Positions 1-10,611 of a stretch of DNA of 64,000 nucleotides are shown one piece after another. Origin of the DNA: Carya illinoinensis (Eukaryota; Streptophyta; Magnoliopsida; Fagales; Juglandaceae); NCBI RefSeq assembly GCF_018687715.1, contig NC_056752.1, positions 620,001 to 684,000 of the forward strand. The letters run 5' to 3'. The notes beneath the pieces were generated by a model, which saw only the letters and a program-made list of their open reading frames with translations, searched no databases and was not told the origin of the DNA. Position 1 is the stretch's first letter. Each line of letters starts with the position of its first letter. The translations under genes and the position numbers were made by a program.

Positions 1-1408
1 ATCCGTTGTGATTGAAAGTCACCTTTCTGTATAGTAAGAATAATATAAAGTCTAATTAATGGCTACTGCAGATATTTTTGCTACTCTGGTCACAAATATA
101 AAGCCTTTACCAGCTTGTCTGGGATGCCTCTTTTGAAATGTACGTACCAACTTTTAGCTACCAAGCATGGCTCGATCTAAAATTATTTCATTATAAGTGG
201 CTACTATATATTGGCCAAGGAATTGCATAGAAAAATTGGAAGCTTTAAATGGGGAGATTGTCATGGTTGGTGTACGTTTTATATATATAGTTACTTTATA
301 TTCGTCCCTGACCAATTGCTTTGTTTTATATGATAAGATTAATTTGAGATTATCCACACACACACATATATCATATATGATCAGGTTTATCGTTAAGAAC
401 CATATCATGATCATGGCATCCCGGAAGTGAGAGTGATACGTCTATATCTCATTGACTGTTGATGTATATATAGTATATGATATGGTTAATGAAATCCCGG
501 AAGTCAGAATGAGACGTCTATATCTCATTGACTATTGATGAACAGATATCTCATTGACTATTGATGTATATATAGTGGCGCCCTCACCACCCCCACTTGC
601 GCCCATCTAGCATGGGGGACAGTTAATTCCTTGGGCATTTGTTCCATGATAGAATGGCCTTGACCAACAAAAATGAGCTCAGTTACTAATTGATTCCTTA
701 CTACTTTGACTCAGTCATAGCTCAGAAACAATTGAAACTGAAACTAGGATTAATATAGAGGGCTGAGCCACGTTAACACTACTTTATTCCGTTGGATTAG
801 GCTTAAGAATAAAGTTTTTTTAGGGTGTGACTGATTAACTGCTTTTTATCCTTGATCATTAAGTTAATTGCTTACACCTATAGGAATAAACGAATAAAAA
901 GAAAAGCAGAGGCTTTGAGTCTGCGAATTGACCACCACTACTTGTAGACTTTAAAAGATGCTCGCTCTTGCTTATCTTTGGAATCTCCTACCTATTTCCA
1001 TTATACCCCACACGCCACTGCTTATACACAGGGCTACCTCCACCACAGCGCAGAAGAAGACATCAGATCTGTTGTGAAATTCAACCCACGTCACAGGACT
1101 TGACTGGAGGTAAAGTGTTGGCTTTTTCATTTTGTAATTTGACAATGCAGAGTATCAATTGTGATAATTTAGGGTATAAAATTTAAAATCGTAAAAATAT
1201 GTATGGCAACAAAATATATCTATCTATTTATTTATAAAGTAGCCCATGTGGTCGTTTATACACGTGCCACGACTCTAACATGCAACAAAAATCAGCAAAA
1301 AAATGGACACGGTGAGCACTTGAACACGCACAGCCACATGCAACTCTTGTTGCAAGGGACTTAGTATGCACTTTCATATTCCACACAACAAAAGAAAGTT
1401 TCAGAGAA
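1..1408. other. Intergenic / upstream region of the SCPL gene
   Basis: No supported gene. The stretch is AT-rich with TA-rich runs (about 282-300 and 367-380) and a short direct-repeat block at 420-585. The part just before 1409 should hold the promoter and 5' UTR of the SCPL gene, but I see no TATA box placed convincingly enough to call. Confidence 0.6.
420..585. repeat. Short imperfect direct repeats
   Basis: A block starting CCCGGAAGT at 420 recurs at 496. Both copies run into the same core (TATCTCATTGACTRTTGATG), which appears a third time near 546, followed by GTATATATAGT in the first and last copies. It is a local tandem duplication of about 76 bp plus a shorter extra copy. No function is apparent. 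Confidence 0.7.
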
Positions 1409-3570
1409 ATGGCAGCATCAGATGGTGAGCACAATGTACCAAAGTTCTATGGCAAATATGGTTTCAAGTGTGTGTGTTTCCCCTTTATCCTTCTACTTCT
1501 TTTCTCAAAGCCTGCGGTTTCTTTCTCAATTATCAAGTCTCTGCCTGGATTTTCTGGTTCTCTGCCCTTCAAACTTGAAACCGGGTAAGCCTGCCACCCA
1601 CATCTACTACTACTACTACTAGTGCTTTCATTTTGTCATTTTATGATACTTTTAAAAGATTCATTAAAAGAAAAGAAAAGGAATACAATATTTAGAGGAA
1701 CATGTACTCGTCCATCTATAATCCACCGTACTAAATGTATGCAAGCAGATACATTGGCGTGGATAAGAAGGACGAAGTGCAATTCTTCTACTACTTTATC
1801 GAATCTGAAGGAAATCCTAGACACGATCCCCTTGTGCTCTGGCTCACTGGTGGCCCAGGATGCTCTGCTCTCTCTGGACTTGCGTTTCAGATAGGTTGCT
1901 CTTCCTTTGTTTATGCTTTGTTTTCATTTAGAATTTCCTGGGTTTAATGAATTGAAAGTTGAACTTGTCCCCCACTACCTGAAAGAATCGATGTAGTAAT
2001 TATATCGCATCACCAGTTATTCCTCGACACTGTCATTTCTCATAAAATGCAGCTCCAGTACCAGTTCCTTGACACTGCCATCTCTCTATTCTAAATGAAT
2101 ATAGGTAACAATGGTTTTCCTTTTTACTTCGTTTTGGATTTTTTTTCTAAAGGTCCTTTACAGTTTAGCATGGTCGAGTACAATGGAAGCCTACCTTCTC
2201 TAACAGTGAATCCATATTCGTGGACTAAGGTAAATGCAATTTATTGGCTTTGATTGTGCTTTCAGGTTGCTCTTCATCTGTTTTTCTAAAATGTATTGGA
2301 TAATTGTGAAATGTATCTAGGTTTCTAGCATAATATTTTTAGACTCGCCGGCTGGCACTGGATTCTCATATTCAAGGACCTCGCGAGGGTCGAGGACAGC
2401 AGATACGAAATTTGCTTGTCAGGGTTATGATTTTGTAAGAAAGGTACAAGATCATCTTCATACATATTCAAGTTTATGCATTAGTGAAAATTCATCAATT
2501 TTCTTTTCTTTTTTTTTTTCTATACGATTATGGCAGGCCCTCCAATGCAGGTGCAGTTAGAATTTAAAGAAATTGACAACTTCTGAAATACATCTGTTTT
2601 GAAACAACTTTGTTGTTCATAAATTCTGATTTATGCCTATAATTTTGGCCTTGTTATATAGTGGTTGCTCAGTCATCCCAATTTCATTGCTAATCCCCTA
2701 TATATCGCCGGTGACTCATATTCCGGCAAGATCGTTCCAATCATTGTTCAAAAAATGTCAGATGGTAATGACAAACATGTCCTTTCCTTTTTGAAAGTTC
2801 CCACAGCTTCTCTTTTTCTACCAAAAACCAGTTTAATCATGCTGCTGCAGGTATTGAGGCTGGGGACTCGCCACTTCTCAATCTCAAAGTAAGTGAGAAA
2901 ATACGATTCCTGGATTACTTTGCTAGATTCTTGCTATAATCCACGACCACATAACGATATAAAAACAATTACAGGGTTATTCGATTGGTAATCCGGGAAC
3001 AGATCCAAAATTTGATGACAATTCAAGAGTTCCATTTGCTCATCGCATGGCAATCATTCCAGATGAGCTTTACAAGGTTATTTCTTGTAGATTTCCTAAC
3101 TAGTCCAATCAACACAAAAATTCATTGCCGGCAACATTTTTCGTAATCCTTATCCATCAGTAGCCTTTCAGTTTAAAAAAGTAGAGGCCACTTTTCATTA
3201 TTCTCAGAAGGCTAAAAGGAGCTGCAAAGGTGAGTACAGAGTAATAGACTCAAGAAACATACAGTGCGCAAATGATCTTCGAGCTATCGCAAAGGTTGGT
3301 AGGACACCCCTTGTCATTTCCATTTTGACAAATTAAATTCTCTATATTTCCACTATTTTGTCTGCATAATTGATTTGGTTTACATACCATCTTGCTTATG
3401 TAGTGCACTAAAAGGATAAACAGACCTCATATCTTGGAGCCCAAGTGTTATACTGACTTTCGCCCGTTAAATAAGATGGATGAAAATCGAAGATACCTTA
3501 TGGAAATATATGGAGAATCCTATATGTCACTTCCTAAATATCCCAGATTTGGGTGTAGAGTAAACTCCTC

Positions 3571-3652
<82 letters not shown>

Positions 3653-4547
3653 GGAGATAAGTTTTGTTCAGTGGTTGTGAAAATATTGATCGCCGATTGC
3701 CGAATATTACAGAACTACAATAAATTTCTCTGCCACATATGGGCAAATGACATCAGGGTGCAGAAAGCACTTCATATCAGAAAGGTAAGGATATATTGAT
3801 GCAAGGTGTTGCCATAAATTACATATTGATTAGGATATAAGCTTAATGCTGCTTTTGATGGTGAAAATCAGGGAACAGTAAAGGTTTGGATAAGATGTAA
3901 AATAGACTTACCTTACAAGAAAGATGTTGAGAGTGCTGTAAGCTTTCATTATTATCTCAACATTAAGGGGTATCGAGCTCTAATATATAGGTTTGATCAC
4001 ATATTTTCTCTGCCCTCTACTCATTCCATTTGCAAGCAACCTAAAACATTGAAAAGAAACAAGTAATTTAGATGTTAATAGAGAATAAGTTGGGTTGCCA
4101 TACAAATGTATCCTGCAGTGGGGATCATGACTTTGAAATTCCATACTTGGGGACGCAACTGTGGATCAAATCTCTAAATTTGTCCGTTGTTGACGAGTGG
4201 CGGCCATGGCTGGTAGATCTTCAAGTTGCCGGGTAGGCGTAGATTTTTTATATTGATGTGCTTTAACAATGCGGAGTTCTATAACCAGTTGTGATTGATG
4301 TTTGATTATTTGCAGATTCACAAGGGGATATTCAAACGACCTCACATTTGCAACTGTAAAGGCAAGAACTATGTTATTCTTGAAGAGTACAGAATGCTTA
4401 ATTTTCTATTTTAGAGCTAGTGGAAGTAAGTAAATGGAATTATAATAAGTAAGGATTATGCAGGGAGGGGGTCACACAGCTCCGGAGTACATGCCTAAGG
4501 AATGCTATGCCATGTTCAGAAGGTGGATTTTTCAAGAACCACTGTAA
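1409..4547 (+). CDS. Serine carboxypeptidase-like protein (SCPL clade IA, probable acyltransferase)
   Basis: Fourteen exons: 1409-1584, 1749-1894, 2153-2229, 2321-2443, 2662-2764, 2851-2888, 2975-3076, 3208-3294, 3404-3559, 3713-3784, 3872-3990, 4119-4232, 4316-4361, 4464-4547. They total 1443 nt, or 480 aa, the usual SCPL size. A hydrophobic N-terminal segment (about residues 20-38) looks like a signal peptide. Next come [15 protein letters not shown], the oxyanion-hole [11 protein letters not shown], and the nucleophile motif GDSYSG (Ser about 193). The other catalytic residues are Asp about 402 in SGDHD and His about 457 in [15 protein letters not shown], rather than GESYAG, is typical of clade IA members that transfer acyl groups from glucose esters to plant metabolites, usually in the vacuole. 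The acyl donor and acceptor cannot be read from sequence. Intron 13 starts with GC, not GT. All catalytic residues are present, so the gene looks functional. Confidence 0.93.
3573..3653. repeat. (CT)n(CA)n microsatellite in SCPL intron 9
   Basis: About 60 bp of pure CT followed by about 20 bp of CA, starting 14 bp after the donor of intron 9. It is the only content of that part of the intron, and it makes a spurious low-complexity reading frame on both strands. Confidence 0.97.
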
Positions 4548-4613
4548 TCACTCTGTTTTGATAATATTTTCAGAGAGCAGAATATGCTGTGTAAGTTTCT
4601 AATAAATGACGCA

Positions 4614-5519
4614 ATTTTTTTTTTTTTCTTTCTCCGCAAACAAATATTTCATAAATAAATTACGAAATTATAATAATACAAGATTTTATGGGTGAGAGTC
4701 CCAACAATCTTCTCAAAACAAACAAACAACAGCAGCACTAAAAAAAAAAAATTAAAATTGGATTATCTTATCAAAAATTGACTCCAACCCAATCCCACAC
4801 GGGATGCCGCTTTAAAGTGAATATTACATAGTCTAATAATCAGGCTATAAATCTATAATTAAAAGTCGTAGTTGAGAGAAGTGCGTTGCATTTTGCTGAT
4901 ATGGTACGGCTAGAGGAGACTATCACAATCAATTGTCTTGATCACAAGTTAGGAAAAACAGTAACATAGGGTAGCAACCTGAGTCGAGGCCGAGTCGTCG
5001 GCGGGACAACACTATCTATGGCGGTGCGTGGGGAAAACACGCCACCTTGGGAAGAAAGCGGACGAGCTGATCCGAAGGATCAAAGGCCGGTGAAGTCAGA
5101 AGGACTGCGTATGGCCTCGGAAGCCGCTCCAAGACGCGGCTGCGCGTATTAAACGTGCACGGCAAGAGCCGTGCATGTATCAAATGCGCCGTACAAAATT
5201 GCAGTTTTCTATTGCCAGCATGAAGATCGGCGGCTTTAGAGGCTATAAAGGCGGCGCGTGCGTGAAGGAGGATACCGAGAAGTAGCAGATCAGCTAGAAA
5301 CAGTGCTACGGAGTGGAAACAAAACCATAAACTACAGAAAAACAAAAGGGACAAACGGAAAATCGTATGGACAGAGCCACTGGGGCTGGCTAGGGGAGGA
5401 CGTGGTCGGAGCCAAAGCTCCGACCATCTCTGCCCAATAGTGGGTGAAAAATTCTACCGACTGTGGAAGGACAACGATACAGAGAGAAACGAAAGGAAAC
5501 AACGAAGGGCAACCCTATT
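4614..5519 (-). mobile_element. Poly(A)-tailed retroposon, about 0.9 kb, with target-site duplication
   Basis: The segment is flanked by identical 10-bp repeats AAATGACGCA at 4604-4613 and 5520-5529, and its left end is a long T run. Read on the minus strand it therefore starts at 5519 and ends in poly(A), the signature of target-primed retrotransposition (LINE, SINE or processed transcript). The first half is much more GC-rich than its surroundings. It contains strong hairpins at 5403-5426, 5153-5178, 5122-5141 and 5068-5082. A 112-codon open frame (5354-5016, minus) matches nothing I recognise. It has no RT domain, so it is either a non-autonomous element, a 5'-truncated LINE 3' end, or a retrocopy of a structured RNA. 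It inserted just past the SCPL stop codon. Confidence 0.8.
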
Positions 5520-5529
5520 AAATGACGCA

Positions 5530-6281
5530 CTTGACCTTGTTGTGCCTGTTTAACTTTTTAACTGTGTGTTTTATTTTATTTTTTCTCTTATAATAAAGGA
5601 TAAAGCTTGTATGCCGCCTGGGGTTGACCGCCCGGGTTGACCGCTGAAAAATAAAAAAATTTTTTTTTTTTTTTATTTAATAATTAAGAAAGTAATTTTA
5701 AATGTATTGATATATTTTTCTTTTACTTAATGATTAAGAAAATGATTAAAAAAATATAAAATAAAAAAAAAAAGTACTGTCCAACGGTACATTTGGGACG
5801 ACATAGTAGCCGCATCCTTATATAGAGAGAATTTAATATATATATAATTTTTTAATATTTAAAAAAATATAAAAAAAATAATAATTCCAATCGTACGGAA
5901 GAATTATATAATTATTTAAAAAAATAAAAAATATAATATTTATATAAAAAATATTAATTTTTTAAAAATAAATCTTATTATCTTTTAAATTTATTTTTTA
6001 AAATTATTTTTTAAAACGACTGGATAATATTTATGTACTATATTATTTCTCAAATTTAAAAGATAGATGAATTGACGAATGAATCGTTCATTACTCAACT
6101 AAACGCATAGGAATAATAATAAAAATAAATGAGAAAATAAATCAAAAGATTTTTACACATTTGCAGCAATTCAACGCATTCGAATAATAATAATAAAAGA
6201 CCGATGGAATGATATGGTATAACATTAACATATAAAGAGCATACAAATAAAATTCATCAGTCTTCCCCCAATCCTGAAGGA
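5530..6281. other. AT-rich intergenic stretch with a foldback element
   Basis: No gene. It holds a probable short inverted-repeat element at 5596-5819 and, after it, very AT-rich low-complexity sequence up to the next gene. Confidence 0.6.
5596..5819. mobile_element. Probable MITE (AAGGAT...ATCCTT termini)
   Basis: The ends are imperfect inverted repeats: AAGGATAAAGCTTGTATGCC on the left and, read in reverse complement, AAGGATGCGGCTACTATGTC on the right. The core is A/T-rich with the phrase TTAATGATTAAGAAAATG, which recurs in other short elements of this window. No exact target-site duplication is visible, so the boundaries are approximate. Confidence 0.45.
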
Positions 6282-6371
6282 ATGAGCCGGGAAGTAAAAC
6301 GACGCCGCTTCAATGAAGCCGTCGTCAACATGCTCTTCCCGCAACCACTGCCGCCTCCACTACAGGTATCA

Positions 6372-6418
<47 letters not shown>

Positions 6419-7320
6419 GTTATTTTGCCTTGCTTCGTCCACAATAAGCATTCTAATTAGACGAAACTTGAACAGCCAGACGAGGAGGAAAGAGAACCGG
6501 TGAACGTACTCCGGGAAGACTTTGAAGGGGATCTTATTCCAGGTTTCGCCTTTCACGAGGATCTGATTCCAGGTTTCCGTATATGATTTATTTTTATTCA
6601 ATATTATTCATAATTGGTGATTTCACTGTTGAATAAAACTCAGACGATTTGGAAGAAACCGGATACTCTACAAGTGATGATAATGGTGATGGTGAACCAG
6701 TGCGGCCTCAGCAGCTGACGAGGGCTCAGAGGAAGAGGCTTCGCAAGAAGAAGCTTAAGGAGGATGCCTGCCGCCGCGGAAAAATTATTGGGCCGTTGTT
6801 ACCTTCGACGAGGAATGATGTCGGCGACCGTGGCGGTGGAGACGGCGATGTCGTAGAAAAAGAACCTCCAGCCGTTCGACGTAGTGCCACTGAGAACAAA
6901 CTCGACGCTACAACTAGTAAGTCAGGTGAGGAAGATCCCGACACGCATGCACACACAACTCACCCACACATGGGACACCCGCCTGAACGGTTAGCACGCA
7001 AAAGAGTGGTGAACCGGGTTCCATGTTGGTATTATTTCCTAACAACGACAGTCGATTCCATTCCTCTTTCGCTTCATTAGTAACAAACAGACCCATTAGT
7101 CTATTCCAAATTTCCAATGTATGTTTTAAATAAGCATGGTATGGCCAGATCATAATGGATCGTTTGATAGCACTGAGTACAGAAACCTTGTTTTGTTATA
7201 TGTATTTGTGCAGGAGAGAAGGCTGCTGGTGTTAACCAGAAGAAACTGAAGCAAAGAAGGATGGCCAAAAGACTGGCAAAGGAAGGACTGAAGTCATCAT
7301 CTAGTGTGGACAATTGCTGA
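6282..7320 (+). CDS. Small lysine/arginine-rich protein of unknown function, plausibly nuclear or nucleolar
   Basis: Four exons: 6282-6365, 6476-6572, 6644-6925, 7214-7320. They total 570 nt, or 189 aa, with consistent phases. The ATG at 6282 opens MSREVKRRRFNEAV, a basic start. An acidic stretch follows (PDEEEREPVNVLREDFEGD), then a strongly basic segment (LTRAQRKRLRKKKLKEDACR) leading into GKIIGPLLP. A Gly/Asp-rich linker precedes a basic C-terminal end (QKKLKQRRMAKRLAKEG). I see no transmembrane segment or enzymatic motif. The alternation of acidic and KR-rich blocks resembles ribosome-biogenesis or RNA-binding proteins. That is inference from composition only, and I cannot name the family. 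Intron 1 contains a (CT)n microsatellite. An alternative donor at 6917 (GTAAGT) would remove nine bases from exon 3 and break the frame with exon 4, so 6925 was chosen. Confidence 0.78.
6372..6415. repeat. (CT)n microsatellite in intron 1
   Basis: About 40 bp of CT repeats starting a few bases after the intron 1 donor of the 6282-7320 gene. Confidence 0.95.
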
Positions 7321-7557
7321 TAAAAAATCAAAATCCAAAAGGATTGGATTTCCGAGTTCCACCTGAAATCGCTTTGCTGTGATGAAATTTGCATTGAGTC
7401 AAGTCATAGAGCAGGAGGAAAGGAGTTGCGTGAGACACCGCCAAATTAAGAATATTTCTTTAAAACGTAATTCGTGTAACATTCCTCTGAAAAAAAGAAG
7501 CTAATGCATGGCTATAATTCGCGGTAACATTTCTATAAAATGCAGAATTTCATTCCA

Positions 7558-8833
7558 TCAATATTGATCAATACAATGTTTTTCCTTCAATACAGTATTG
7601 ACAATAGAATAAGGACCTTCTTCAATCCAAATTTTCTCATCCTCCAATGTTAGGTCCCCCGGCTTCCCTAACTGATGAGCTATTGTGTTTCCATCCCTAT
7701 GAATAAATTGAATTTTCCATGAAGATCAGCTATGGATGAACCTCTTGATATCCCACTATCATTTGGCCATAGTTAGTCTAGTTTTCTTCCCTTGTTTTTG
7801 TCCCTTATTAAGGCTTGTGCATCACCTTCAAAATAGCATTGGAGAATCCCATATGCCTACAAACTTCTAAAGCTCTCCACAAAGCAATATATTCAGTAAT
7901 ATCTAGATGGTTAACATCTTTCCTCGAAGAACAAAGGGACAGTCGAATATCACCTTGCGAATCTCTAATTGTAACTCCAATTCCCATCTTTCTTTTTTCC
8001 TTATCCAAAGCTGCATCCCAGTTCACTGTTACAAAATTTTCCTCAGGCTTCTTCCATCTTCCATACTTATGTTTATATACCTTGTCTGTTGTTCAAATTT
8101 ATTTAGGTTTTGTGCTTCTTAAGACTCTTCCAATCCATTCTTTGCTGCACCACCTCTTGAGGTCTATCTAATTTATTTTAAAAAATAAATGAATTTCTTC
8201 TAATCCATAGTCTCTTCAATCTCTGTTTGACGCAATCTATCAGTCATCCTCTCCCACAGCTTTAGAAAATCGACTTGCCATTTAGACCATTTTTTAATAG
8301 GACTATTATTTACCACCCAAACATCATTTGCAGCAGTGCAATCCCATAAAGCATGCATAAAAGTTTCATCTTCTCTTTGACAGCTTCACATGTAGGATTA
8401 TCTATCACCCTCCTGCTTTTGTGGGTGATAAATTGTTTCCTGCTTTCTATAGAAAGTTCTTAACCATTGCAGGGCCTCTCCATCTCAATCTTGCTTTGAG
8501 TAAATCCTTTGAAGCATGCAAGCTTCTCCAAATCAGAGATGGCCGAAGACCCAATTTTGAATGCTTGAATTTCCATTAGTATCTCTCTTTAAAAATCCTT
8601 GTTGCTGAAGACTTTGGATATTGTAACAGTCTCCAACATTGTTTAGCCAATATGGACCCATTAAAACGATCCATATCGCTAAATCTCAATCCCCCTTTAC
8701 TTTTTATCTCCCTGATCCTACCCTATCTTCTCCATTGTATTTCATTTTTCTTTTTCATTTGTCCCCACCAAAATATTTGAACCATAGTTGAGATCTCTCT
8801 GCATAATCTTCTTGGAAGTTTAAACAACCTCAT
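7558..8833 (-). mobile_element. LINE relic, 3' part (end of RT, zinc-knuckle region, RNase H)
   Basis: Reading the minus strand from 8833 gives decayed ORF2 sequence of a plant L1-type LINE. First comes the post-RT region (RLFKLPRRLCREIS, then IFWWGQ, then GGLRFSDMDRFNGSILAKQC). The RNase H domain follows at 8026-7808 (MNWDAALDKEKRK, GIGVTIRDSQGD, ITEYIALWRALEVC). The frame ends at a TGA at 7558-7560 after HRDGNTIAHQLGKPG. Frameshifts and stops interrupt it, so it is not active. Its 5' neighbour sequence is not adjacent: it continues at 14637 on the far side of a 5.8-kb insertion. Unrecognised sequence from 7321 to 7557 is probably the LINE 3' UTR and the 3' UTR of the upstream gene. Confidence 0.85.
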
Positions 8834-8979
8834 CGTATAATGCCCCGTACATCTCATAATACATGTATAAACTCCAAAGTCTCAACGAGACGTAAAACTT
8901 ATTAGTTCGAATCAAATATAAACATTCCTCTACAATGACATCAATGAACTACTCCAATATATATACTATGAGGAAAATG

Positions 8980-9180
8980 CTAGTAGAGTCTTTCAAGCTT
9001 ACTGCATAATTATTTTAATTTTTTTATTTATTGTTTACATAATGGTTAAGAAATTGACTATTTCTGAAATTGTGTTTTTTTTTTCCTTGATGATTAAGGA
9101 TATTAAAAAAATATTAAAAAATAGAAGAAAAAAGAAAAATTGTAAATGCACTGCAAGGTGGCCCGCTAGAAATATCCATG
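8980..9180. mobile_element. Possible short foldback element
   Basis: GGAAAATGCTAGTAGAGTC near 8972 and TCCATGCTAGGAACACC near 9175 frame an AT-rich core with the phrase ATGATTAAGGATATT. This phrase is shared, with changes, by other short elements in the window. The termini are only weakly complementary, so this is tentative. Confidence 0.3.
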
Positions 9181-9909
9181 CTAGGAACACCACAAAGTCT
9201 CAATAACATCGTCAATATCCCAAAATAACACTAAAATAATATGATTAGTTTCATGAATAAAATCCTTTTGTAGACTCTTGTAACCTTGAGCACCTATTCC
9301 ACTATGCTCATATTTCTTATTTTTGATCTTCAACTAAAACATCAAAATCATTTAAAAATATAATGGAGATAATTATGTGAGTTATCAACAATTCAATAAG
9401 TAGTTAATATATATTAATATGTAAACATGAGCTAATTATAGAATGCAGAACAAAACAAATTAAAAATACCATAACAACAATTCAGAAATATTAAACTTCA
9501 AAGGTCCTTTGAAATAGCATAATTGAGCAGCAGCATAATAGAATGGATTCCATGTTTAATCCCTATGATAGGGTTGTGCAAACACTGGCGATCAACCGAG
9601 CAAAAACAGAATTGAGGTCTTCCCTTTATAATTCTTTTGGCCTTGAGTGTGTATACAAAAAAGATCATGCATAAAACCACTTTAACTTCAAAATGGGTGC
9701 ACCAGAAACAAAGATGTTGGCACCAATACAAACAGAAGTCGCAGTTTTACACTCGTGATAAGGTTATGACAGAAGCAGAAACAAAATGTCATACTAGAAG
9801 TTCCTAGATTCAACATTTCATATCACAATAGAGTACTAAACAAATACAATTTATATTCATATAATCAAGTACAAAACTTTTCAAATTTAAAAATTTCCTG
9901 TATTTATAC

Positions 9910-10611
9910 AAATGAGAAACAGAGTACCAGAAATTGCTCATGTCTACATCAGTTATGACAAACATATTGTTTTCTTTTCTTATTTGAATACAGTGAGTTA
10001 TGTAGGAAAAAAAAAAAGTGACAAAGGTTGTTTCCAAAGTTCAATAACAAAATATTCAAGTTTTCATAACATCAACCTTAGTCCATTTTTTAGGCAATGT
10101 CTAGTATAGGAGCGTCGCTTACCTAACAATGTCAGCTACTTTCAATCATCAACTAAACATAATTAATACAAACTATGTAATGCCCCCATTTTTTTCTAAC
10201 TATTGGAGTTGTTTCCATTGACTTCAAAATGATAACACAAACAATAATAAGAAAATAACCAAATGAGAAACAGAGTGTCAAAAATTGCTCATATCTACAT
10301 CAATCATGACAAATATACTGTTTTCTTTTCTTATTCGAATACAGTGAGTTATGCAAAAAAAAAAAAATGACAAAGGTTGTTTCCAAAGTCCATAACAAAA
10401 TATTCAAGTTTTCATAAAATCAACCTTAGTTCATTTTTTAGGCAATGTTTAGTATAGGAGCATTGCTTACCTGACAATGCCAACTACTTTCAATCATTAA
10501 CTAACCATAATTAATACAAACTATGTAATACCCCCATTTTTTTCTAACTATTGGAGGTGTTTCCATTGATTTCAAAATGATAACGCAAACAATAATAAGA
10601 AAAGAACTAAA
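9910..10611. repeat. Tandem duplication, two units of about 351 bp
   Basis: The unit beginning AAATGAGAAACAGAG at 9910 is repeated from 10261 with scattered substitutions and small indels. Both copies contain TTCATAA.ATCAACCTTAG and end near AATAATAAGAAAA. Neither has a protein-coding frame I recognise. Confidence 0.9.

Noticed and set aside
5016..5354. 112-codon minus-strand frame in the retroposon
   Set aside because: No recognisable domain, and it overlaps the hairpin segments. Not called as a gene.
4880..5480. Hammerhead ribozyme (retrozyme) as an explanation of the hairpins
   Set aside because: The hammerhead core CTGATGA...GAAA is not present on either strand, and there are no LTRs.
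7808..8171. Plus-strand frames at 7815-8171 as a gene
   Set aside because: They are antisense to the LINE RNase H domain.
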